This document shows, in pieces, positions 1 through 5,541 of a DNA stretch of 5,541 bases (positions are counted from its first letter, which is position 1; every line of letters begins with the position of its first letter). The DNA is taken from NCBI GenBank assembly GCA_002771355.1, contig PCSU01000042.1, forward strand, positions 1-5,541. The letters run 5' to 3'. The notes under the pieces are model-generated. The model searched no databases. It was not told the DNA's origin and saw nothing but the letters and a program-made list of their open reading frames with translations. The position numbers were made by a program, and so were the translations under genes. The DNA is from a candidate division WWE3 bacterium CG22_combo_CG10-13_8_21_14_all_39_12 (GTDB lineage: Bacteria; Patescibacteriota; 4484-211; GCA-002791395).

Positions 1-2
1 TG

Positions 3-140
3 AGAGGAGAAATCACACTTGGTGGGACTGCCCAATCTCCCGAGAAAACTATATACCCTGGTTCCCATTACGTTGAATGCTACGCCGTAGAAAATAATGT
101 CTGTACCGCAAAAGACAGAATTATTGTAAAAATTATATGA
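3..140 (+). CDS. 3' end of an upstream gene, possible Ig/PKD-like extracellular domain (partial)
   Basis: This frame is open from the window edge to a TGA at 138-140, while the other two + frames carry stops in the same stretch (74-76 in one, 88-90 in the other). It gives the last 45 residues of a protein. The tail contains GTAQSPEKTIYPGSHYVECY followed by AVENNVCTAKDRIIVKII. The pattern of a T-x-Y-P-G turn, a strand with one Cys, a short Asn-rich loop, a second Cys and an alternating hydrophobic final strand resembles the last strands of bacterial Ig-, PKD- or HYR-type domains of secreted or surface proteins. That fold call is inference from a short fragment. It does not look like the C-terminus of an HsdM methyltransferase, which would be the expected neighbour of hsdS. 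Its stop overlaps the hsdS start codon (ATGA at 137-140), so the two could be translationally coupled, or the junction could be an insertion boundary. Confidence 0.5.
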   Translation, partial: RGEITLGGTAQSPEKTIYPGSHYVECYAVENNVCTAKDRIIVKII

Positions 141-1315
141 GAAAAGTAAACACCCCCCCCAAGGAATGGGAGCTAAAAAGAATAAGCTCGCTAGGCAAGT
201 TCTATAAAGGTTCAGGTATCACAAAAATGGAACTAGTAGAACAAGGTCATAATGCCATTCGCTACGGGGAGCTTTACACTAAATATCATCATAAAATTAC
301 AAACGTACGGTCCTTTATTCCCGAGACTGTAGCAACAAACGCAACAAAAGTACTACAAGGTGACATTCTATTTGCTGGATCCGGTGAAACAATTGATGAG
401 ATTGGCAAGTCAGCTACGTATCAACTAGAAGAAGATGCATATGCAGGAGGGGATATTATTATATTGAGGCCCAAGAAGGACAATAGTCTATTTCTGTCTT
501 ATTTTCTAAATGTCGGCCAAGCACGTAAAAAACTTAGGGAAAGAGGACAAGGACAGTCAGTTGTGCACATCTATAAGAAAGATATCCAAAGTTTGGAATT
601 TTATCTCCCTCCCCTCCCCGAGCAGGAGCGGATTGTGGCGGTGTTGGAGACGTGGGATGAGATGGTTGAGAAGCTCAAACAAAAGATCGAAATCAAAAAG
701 CAGATTAAAAAAGGATTGGCACACGAACTACTTACAGGAAGAAAGAGGATCAGCAGTTTTAGTGATAAATGGCCAAAAAACGAAATAGGTAACTTACTGA
801 ATTATGAACAACCAACTAAATATTTAGTTGCTGACACTAATTATTTGTCCAAAGGAACTCCAGTTTTAACAGCAGGTAAGACATTTATTCTTGGCTATAC
901 TAATGACACAACTGGTGTATGCGACCAAGGGAATGTAATTATTTTTGATGATTTCACAACAGCTACCAAGTTCGTTACGTTTCCTTTCAAAGTAAAATCT
1001 TCAGCAATGAAGTTGCTAACTCCAAAGAACTCTGATGTAAATCTAAGGTTTATTTACGAAAGGATTCAGATGATAAACTCAGACCTAGGCGGACATAAGC
1101 GGCGATATTTATCTGAGTTTCAGTACAACTCAATTTCACTGCCCTCAATAGAAGAGCAGAATGCAATCACTGACGTGCTAGAGAATGCGGATAATGAAAT
1201 TAGTTCATTAAAACGAAAACTAGCACTGTACTTGGGTCAAAAAAAATATCTACTCAATAATCTCGTCACGGGTGCAATTCGCACACCAGAAGATTTATTG
1301 GAAAAAGTAAAATAA
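137..1315 (+). CDS. hsdS: Type I restriction-modification specificity subunit HsdS
   Basis: HsdS is the DNA-recognition subunit of a type I R-M complex; each of its two target-recognition domains (TRDs) reads one half of a bipartite site. At 392 residues it has the usual family length and the full two-repeat layout. TRD1 spans about residues 8-156, opening with the typical WELKRISSLGKFYKGSGI. The first conserved helical spacer (about 157-205) begins LPPLPEQERIVAVLETWDEM and ends HELLTGRKR. TRD2 spans about 206-333. The second conserved repeat (about 334-384) begins SLPSIEEQNAITDVLENAD and ends NNLVTGAIR. These paired LPxxxEQ...LxTG repeats are the hallmark of the family. The start is fixed: upstream in this frame there is a stop at 95-97 and no usable start codon before 137. 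No Shine-Dalgarno motif precedes it, and the ATGA overlap suggests coupling. A C8 run covers codons 6-8, and the first conserved repeat is much more GC-rich than the rest of the gene. The recognition sequence cannot be read from the protein. Confidence 0.96.
   Translation: MRKVNTPPKEWELKRISSLGKFYKGSGITKMELVEQGHNAIRYGELYTKYHHKITNVRSFIPETVATNATKVLQGDILFAGSGETIDEIGKSATYQLEEDAYAGGDIIILRPKKDNSLFLSYFLNVGQARKKLRERGQGQSVVHIYKKDIQSLEFYLPPLPEQERIVAVLETWDEMVEKLKQKIEIKKQIKKGLAHELLTGRKRISSFSDKWPKNEIGNLLNYEQPTKYLVADTNYLSKGTPVLTAGKTFILGYTNDTTGVCDQGNVIIFDDFTTATKFVTFPFKVKSSAMKLLTPKNSDVNLRFIYERIQMINSDLGGHKRRYLSEFQYNSISLPSIEEQNAITDVLENADNEISSLKRKLALYLGQKKYLLNNLVTGAIRTPEDLLEKVK
153..160 (+). repeat. C8 homopolymer at the start of hsdS
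   Basis: Eight consecutive C bases fall in codons 6-8 of hsdS (acc ccc ccc), in an otherwise AT-rich region. Loss of one C shifts the frame to a TAA at 174-176; gain of one C leads to a TAA at 205-207. Either slip would therefore truncate HsdS to a short peptide. Poly-C/poly-G runs of about this length act as phase-variation switches in R-M genes of several host-associated bacteria. Whether this tract varies here is not shown by a single sequence, and eight bases is at the short end for such switches. Confidence 0.85.
605..676 (+). other. GC-rich block in hsdS conserved repeat 1 (possible recombination segment)
   Basis: The 24 codons encoding residues 157-180 (LPPLPEQERIV through EKL) use G or C at the third position in 20 of 24 cases. 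The equivalent 24 codons of the second conserved repeat use G or C in about 9 of 24. Bases 601-660 are about 62% GC, while 481-540 and 661-720 are each about 35%. The block coincides with the first conserved spacer, the place where hsdS genes commonly recombine to swap TRDs. A foreign or converted origin is inference. Confidence 0.6.
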
Positions 1316-1319
1316 TAAC

Positions 1320-1547
1320 ATGGAATATTATCGAGACTGGGACAAAGATTCGGGAGTTGAGGCCTATGAAATTGGTTCAGGCTACATAATTGTGCGATTT
1401 AAACAAGGTAGAAATAGAAATTACAAATATACTACCAGTAGCGCAGGAGAAAATAATATTTGGCGTATGCATCAACTTGCTCAACAAGGAGATGGCTTAA
1501 ATGAGTTCATAGTGGAAAATCATATTCAGTATGAATCTAAATGGTAA
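1320..1547 (+). CDS. Small conserved-type hypothetical protein, distantly KTSC-like
   Basis: This is a 75-residue soluble protein with no signal peptide or membrane segment. It reads as one compact alpha/beta unit: DSGVEAYEIGSGYIIVRFKQG (residues 10-30) suggests two beta strands, NYKYTTSSAGENN a third strand and turn, and IWRMHQLAQQGDGLNEFI (47-64) a helix followed by a GDGLNxFI motif. The order (short strands with a V-x-F-x-x-G, an aromatic Y-x-Y strand, then a helix and a small-residue motif before the C-terminal helix) resembles the KTSC family and related small proteins common in bacteria; the assignment is by eye and weak. It starts 4 bp after hsdS, and its stop overlaps the first possible hsdR start, so it is placed as an integral part of the operon. 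The packing and sensible protein character argue that it is a real gene. There is no Shine-Dalgarno motif. Its function is unknown; a regulator or partner of the restriction complex is only a guess from position. Confidence 0.8.
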   Translation: MEYYRDWDKDSGVEAYEIGSGYIIVRFKQGRNRNYKYTTSSAGENNIWRMHQLAQQGDGLNEFIVENHIQYESKW

Positions 1548-4500
1548 CTATGCTAGAACAAGTACACTTTGACGAAGCAAAACAATCACAACTACCAGCA
1601 CTTGAGTTACTGGTAGCTTTGGGATACGAATATATCTCTACTGAGGAGGTTATGCGACAGCGTGATGACGACCCATCTAACTTTATTCTCAAAGACATTG
1701 CCCAAAATAAGCTTATGAAGATTAACGGCTACGAAGTCGAGGGTGAAACATACAAATTTAGTAGTAAGGAAGTATACGACGCGATTGATGAGCTTGAAAA
1801 CATTCAATACGAAGGATTGATTGATACATCCCAAAAAGTATTCAACATGATCATGCCGACGGCTGGAGGTAAGACGATAAGGGTCAATGCCAACGGCAAA
1901 ATGGTTTCGAAAAACTTTCGGTTTATAGACTTTGAGCATCCTGAAAACAATGCATTCCACGTAACCGCCGAATACCAAGCAAGTGGTAAGGCACCAATCA
2001 GACCCGATATTGTCTGTTTTGTTAATGGTATCCCATTTGCTGTGATTGAAAACAAAAAGTCGAGTGTAGAGGTCATGGATGCGGTACATCAAATGAACCG
2101 TAATCAAGGACCTGAATATTGTCCCCGATTGTTTACCTATACCCAACTCCTTGTAGCTACTAATGGCAAAGAACTGTTGTACGGAACAACCGGGACACCA
2201 AACAAGTTTTATGCAACATGGTTGGAGAAAGGTAGCGAAATTGATTCTTCAGACAAAGAATGGCGTTCTAAGGTAGAAAAGCAAATGAATAATAAGGCAT
2301 CCGCACTCATTGCACACAAAATCGACAAAGAAACATATGCAAAAATTCTTACTGACTTAAATGGTTACACCATTGGACATACTCAAAAAACCGATCGACT
2401 GCCGACAGAGCAAGATAGAAGCATTATGGCGTTATTTGAACCAAAGAGACTTCTCAACCTAACAAAAAACTACACACTGTACGACGCTGGAACAAAAAAG
2501 TTATCTCGCTATCAACAATATTTTGCTATTCAGAAGATGATGCAACGAATCTTTGAAACAGAAAAAGGTCCTAATGGTGAAGATAGACGCCGTGGTGGAC
2601 TTGTATGGCATACACAAGGGTCTGGAAAATCGCTCACAATGGTGATGTTTGTCAAGGCACTAATTGAAAACCCTCTTATAACCAACCCAAGAGTTATTGT
2701 AGTAACTGATAGACGGGATCTTGACCGACAGATTCGAGAGACATTCAATAATTGCAACTTAAAAAAAGATGTTGTTCAGACTACAAGTGGTAAGAATCTA
2801 CTGAAACTAATTAAGGAAAAAAACCTCGCAGTTATCACAACCCTTGTCCAAAAATTTGAATCTGCGTCCAAACAGAAAGTAGGCTTTTCTGATTCGGATT
2901 CGGATATCTTTGTCCTTATTGACGAGGCACATCGTAGCCAGTATGGTATTGCCAATCTGGAGATGAACCGCATTATTCCAAACGCTTGCTACATTGGATT
3001 TACGGGAACACCTCTGATGAGTAATGAAAAGGAGAGTTGGCGAAAATTTGGTGGATACATTGATAAATACACCATCGTTGATGCACTTGGGGATAAGATG
3101 ATCCTGCCCCTTATTTACGAAGGACGTTATGTCGATTTACAACAAGACGAAAAACAAATAGACCGACATATTAGCCGTCTGACTGATGGTATGAACGTTA
3201 AACAAAAGAAAGATCTGCAAAAATACGTCGGCACAAGTATCATTAAAGACAATCCTCAACGAATTCATGAAATTGCCTACGATATTGAAAACCACTATAC
3301 AGAAAAATTCCAAAATACTGGATTAAAGGCACAACTCGTTGCACCATCAAAATTCTCAGCTGTACAGTTTCAGAAATATTTTGAAGATAGCGGTAAGATT
3401 CGAACCGCTGTTGTTATCTCTGATGAACATGACGATGGGGATGTCAGTGATAGCCACCGTCGTGCAGTAATAGCATATCTAGATTCGGTTCGCGAAAACC
3501 ATAGTAGCATAACGAAGTACGAAAAAGACGTTATCAATAGTTTCAAGTACAACGAAGACGGAATTGAAATTGTGATAGTAGTAGATAAATTACTGACCGG
3601 CTTTGACGCACCACGAAACACAGTTCTCTACCTTGCAAAAGATCTAAAAGACCACAACCTACTACAAGCTATTGCACGAGTAAATCGGCTCTTTGAAAAC
3701 AAGAAACTACCTAAAACTGCTGGGTACATTATCGACTACTCAGAGAACGCAAAAAACATTGATACTGCTATGAAATTGTTTGGTAATTATGACGATGAAG
3801 ATGTACAAGGCACCTTGATTGATGTCGATGAGAAAATTGAAGAGTTGGAACGTGATTACGGTATTCTCCATGAAATATTTAAAGAGATACAAGGATCAAC
3901 CGATGACGAAGAATTCCTTCAAGTACTCGAGGACGAGCCTACACGCGAGACCTTTTATAAAGCATTGAATCAATTCATACGTACCCTCAATGAATGTTAC
4001 GTATTGCAGGACTTTGTTCATGAGTTTGATCAGTTAGATGTATTTGCACACGAGTTGAAAAAATTTATGGAATTGAGAAAAACTGCAAGCCTGAAATTTG
4101 CAGACAGAATTGATCTTGCAGAATACAAACAATCGTTGGTACAGATACTTGATAAATATGTTACTGCTGATGAAGTAGAACTGCTTACAAAACAAATAAA
4201 CATCACTGATCGTGAACAGTTTGAAGAAGCGATTGAAGAGTTGGGGTCGGATAAATCAAAAGCTGAGGCCATAGCTGCACAAACAGATAAAACTATTACA
4301 GAACAATATGAGAGAGATCCAGATTTTTATGACCGGTTCTCAAAGAAAGTCTCGGATATCCTGCAAAAGATGCGAGAAGGAAAACTAGCTGATATACAGG
4401 CCCTAAAACAACTCAAGTTGATACGGGACGACGTTATTAATAAACAAGACAAAACATTACCTGACCAAATATCGGCAATACCTGGAGCAGATATATTTTA

Positions 4501-4777
4501 TCGCAATCTGAACGAAGAATTTGACGATTTTGGTCTTGAAAATCAACAATACATTGAGACAATTAAGGGTCTATTTTCAGTTATTCATGAAAAAGCAATT
4601 GTTGATTGGTACAAAAACATTGATGTTAAACGACAAATTATGAATGCTCTTGATGACTATCTTTATGACACAGTAAAAAAGGAAAATGAGATCAATCTCT
4701 CTGAAAAGCAAATGAAGGAAATCATTAATAAATCAATGCTACTTGCTGAAAACAATTATGAAATATTCGAAGAGTAA
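1541..4777 (+). CDS. hsdR: Type I restriction endonuclease subunit HsdR
   Basis: HsdR is the motor and nuclease subunit: with HsdM and HsdS it binds unmethylated sites, pulls DNA past the complex using ATP and cuts at a distance. The 1078-residue protein is full length and intact. The N-terminal PD-(D/E)xK nuclease carries RPDIVCFVNG (D156) and the E-x-K of VIENKK (E170, K172), with a possible QxxxY at 189-193. The SF2 helicase-type motor has Walker A HTQGSGKS (357-364), TDRRDLDRQ, the DEAH box (461-464), GFTGTP (486-491), DKLLTGFDAP (682-691) and motif VI QAIARVNR (709-716). The remaining roughly 330 residues are the charged, helical C-terminal region that contacts the rest of the complex. 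The layout and the LPLIYEGR segment fit the EcoR124I-like group. Two starts are possible: ATG 1541 overlaps the small upstream gene by 7 bp, and ATG 1550 begins MLEQVHF just after its stop. The second looks at least as natural, but neither has a Shine-Dalgarno motif. The 3' end overlaps the metallopeptidase gene. Confidence 0.97.
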   Translation: MVTMLEQVHFDEAKQSQLPALELLVALGYEYISTEEVMRQRDDDPSNFILKDIAQNKLMKINGYEVEGETYKFSSKEVYDAIDELENIQYEGLIDTSQKVFNMIMPTAGGKTIRVNANGKMVSKNFRFIDFEHPENNAFHVTAEYQASGKAPIRPDIVCFVNGIPFAVIENKKSSVEVMDAVHQMNRNQGPEYCPRLFTYTQLLVATNGKELLYGTTGTPNKFYATWLEKGSEIDSSDKEWRSKVEKQMNNKASALIAHKIDKETYAKILTDLNGYTIGHTQKTDRLPTEQDRSIMALFEPKRLLNLTKNYTLYDAGTKKLSRYQQYFAIQKMMQRIFETEKGPNGEDRRRGGLVWHTQGSGKSLTMVMFVKALIENPLITNPRVIVVTDRRDLDRQIRETFNNCNLKKDVVQTTSGKNLLKLIKEKNLAVITTLVQKFESASKQKVGFSDSDSDIFVLIDEAHRSQYGIANLEMNRIIPNACYIGFTGTPLMSNEKESWRKFGGYIDKYTIVDALGDKMILPLIYEGRYVDLQQDEKQIDRHISRLTDGMNVKQKKDLQKYVGTSIIKDNPQRIHEIAYDIENHYTEKFQNTGLKAQLVAPSKFSAVQFQKYFEDSGKIRTAVVISDEHDDGDVSDSHRRAVIAYLDSVRENHSSITKYEKDVINSFKYNEDGIEIVIVVDKLLTGFDAPRNTVLYLAKDLKDHNLLQAIARVNRLFENKKLPKTAGYIIDYSENAKNIDTAMKLFGNYDDEDVQGTLIDVDEKIEELERDYGILHEIFKEIQGSTDDEEFLQVLEDEPTRETFYKALNQFIRTLNECYVLQDFVHEFDQLDVFAHELKKFMELRKTASLKFADRIDLAEYKQSLVQILDKYVTADEVELLTKQINITDREQFEEAIEELGSDKSKAEAIAAQTDKTITEQYERDPDFYDRFSKKVSDILQKMREGKLADIQALKQLKLIRDDVINKQDKTLPDQISAIPGADIFYRNLNEEFDDFGLENQQYIETIKGLFSVIHEKAIVDWYKNIDVKRQIMNALDDYLYDTVKKENEINLSEKQMKEIINKSMLLAENNYEIFEE

Positions 4778-5486
4778 CAAACAATTCACGTTTGGATCAC
4801 TACTGTATGACTACAAACTCATTAAACAAGATAGAAAGTCACTAAGCCTTACGGTGACACCATCGTTGGATATCATTCTCAAATCTCCTGTCTCCGCAGA
4901 CGAAGAACGTACAGAAGCATTCCTTAAACGAAAGTGGTTTTGGCTTGAAAGACAATTACAGTATTTTGGTAAATATCAACGCAGAACATATAAAAAAGAG
5001 TATGTTGCTGGGGAAAGTTTCCACTATCTTGGGAGACAGTATCAGTTAATAATAAAACATAGCAAGTCGGATAATGTCGGTCTGATAAAAGGATCGTTGA
5101 TAGTTGAAACAACGAAGAAGGTTGAAAATAAAAGATACAACAAAAAACTTCTCGAAAGTTGGTTTGAGGAAAGAAGAATCATAATTTTTCAAGAAAGGTT
5201 TAAGGAAATGCTAGAGAAATTTAATTATAAAGATTTTCCAAAACTTGAAACTCGAGAAATGAAAAAACGTTGGGGCAGTTTCGTAAATGGGAATAAAATA
5301 GTACTTAATCCAAAATTAATCCACTTACCTAAGGAAACTATTGATTATGTGATTACCCATGAACTATGCCACATTCGTTATAGAAATCACGACAAAAAGT
5401 ATTTCAAATTTCTTGACAAAATGTACCCTGGCTGGGAACTTGTAAAAGAAAAGCTAGAAACGATGGGTGTATTTGTAAATTCATAA
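4758..5486 (+). CDS. YgjP-like (DUF45) zinc metallopeptidase
   Basis: This is a 242-residue soluble protein of the YgjP-like/DUF45 metallopeptidase family, often labelled M48- or SprT-like. The C-terminal catalytic part is clear: RWGSF at residues 171-175, then IVLNPKLIHLPKETIDYVI, the zinc and catalytic HELCH (201-205) and the third ligand candidate in NHDKKYF (H211), closing with PGWELVKEKL. The N-terminal half has the usual family features, including FLKRKWFWLERQ and YLGRQYQL (90-97). No signal peptide or membrane helix is seen, so it should act in the cytoplasm. ATG 4758 is preferred; a TTG at 4743 in the same frame would add five residues. The gene starts within the last 20 bp of hsdR in another frame and has no Shine-Dalgarno motif, implying coupled translation. 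From my knowledge of annotated genomes, DUF45 genes occur next to hsdR in many bacteria, but the substrate is not established. Cleavage or processing of a restriction subunit is a hypothesis. Confidence 0.92.
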   Translation: MKYSKSNKQFTFGSLLYDYKLIKQDRKSLSLTVTPSLDIILKSPVSADEERTEAFLKRKWFWLERQLQYFGKYQRRTYKKEYVAGESFHYLGRQYQLIIKHSKSDNVGLIKGSLIVETTKKVENKRYNKKLLESWFEERRIIIFQERFKEMLEKFNYKDFPKLETREMKKRWGSFVNGNKIVLNPKLIHLPKETIDYVITHELCHIRYRNHDKKYFKFLDKMYPGWELVKEKLETMGVFVNS

Positions 5487-5541
5487 ATTCAAAAACATTC
5501 TTGGTTCTTAACAACTTCCAGTTCAAGATTTTAGTGTTAAC

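Noticed and set aside
605..621. C-rich tract (CTCCCTCCCCTCCCC) as a G-quadruplex on the - strand or a second slippage site
   Set aside because: Only three C-runs of at least three occur close together, one short of a quadruplex, and the T interruptions make slippage unlikely. The codons fit the conserved LPPLPEQ motif.
510..788. 92-codon open frame on the + strand inside hsdS
   Set aside because: It lies wholly within hsdS in another frame, is rich in Arg/Lys/Ser with no recognisable domain, and hsdS itself has clear family motifs.
137..1315. Direct DNA repeats between the two conserved regions of hsdS that could drive internal inversion or deletion
   Set aside because: The repeats match at protein level (LPxxxEQ and LxTG) but their DNA differs widely, so no long identical repeat is visible.
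1856..1876. PTAGGKT in HsdR as a second Walker A motif
   Set aside because: It lies in the N-terminal nuclease domain, lacks the GxxxxGK[ST] spacing, and the true Walker A is HTQGSGKS at residues 357-364.
1607..2146. 179-codon open frame on the - strand opposite the hsdR nuclease domain
   Set aside because: It lies opposite a strongly conserved coding region with clear HsdR motifs; its protein shows no recognisable domain. The other minus-strand frames (1804-2076, 2530-2757, 2776-2973, 3370-3621, 4030-4272, 4924-5112) were dismissed for the same reason.
5487..5541. Terminator or start of another gene in the final 55 bp
   Set aside because: The best inverted repeat (TCTTG paired with CAAGA) has a 5-bp stem and a long loop with no T-run. 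The minus strand is open in one frame, but it is too short and has no recognisable protein features.

Overview
The window is most of a type I restriction-modification locus in which every gene lies on the + strand. The DNA is AT-rich, roughly 35-40% GC by eye. The organism cannot be fixed from this stretch. The AT-rich composition, the absence of canonical Shine-Dalgarno motifs, the Ig/PKD-like tail of the first partial gene and the dense packing would fit a Patescibacteria (CPR)-type genome from a metagenome. A Bacteroidota or other AT-rich bacterium is not excluded, so this assignment is low confidence.

Layout: bases 3-140 are the 3' end of an upstream gene whose last 45 residues resemble the final strands of an extracellular Ig/PKD/HYR-like domain, not the end of HsdM. 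Its TGA overlaps the ATG of hsdS (137-1315), the two-TRD specificity subunit. A 4-bp gap follows, then a 75-residue conserved-looking small protein, distantly KTSC-like (1320-1547). Its end overlaps or abuts hsdR (1541-4777), a full-length translocase/nuclease subunit with every key motif present. A YgjP-like (DUF45) zinc metallopeptidase (4758-5486) starts inside the last 20 bp of hsdR. The final 55 bp hold no gene or terminator that I can support. No gap reaches 60 bp, so the genes from 137 to 5486 are very probably one transcript with translational coupling. No promoter is visible.

How the parts fit: HsdS picks the target and would dock an HsdM methyltransferase to methylate it; HsdR joins to translocate and cut unmodified DNA. 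hsdM is not in the window and must lie upstream, lie elsewhere or be missing. The small protein and the metallopeptidase are accessory genes of unproven function; control of HsdR activity or turnover is a reasonable hypothesis.

The points most worth a second look are a C8 homopolymer at codons 6-8 of hsdS, where a one-base slip in either direction gives an early stop (candidate on/off switch); a sharply bounded GC-rich block of about 70 bp exactly at the first conserved repeat of hsdS (possible recombination mosaic); the odd upstream neighbour; and the two accessory genes tied to hsdR.
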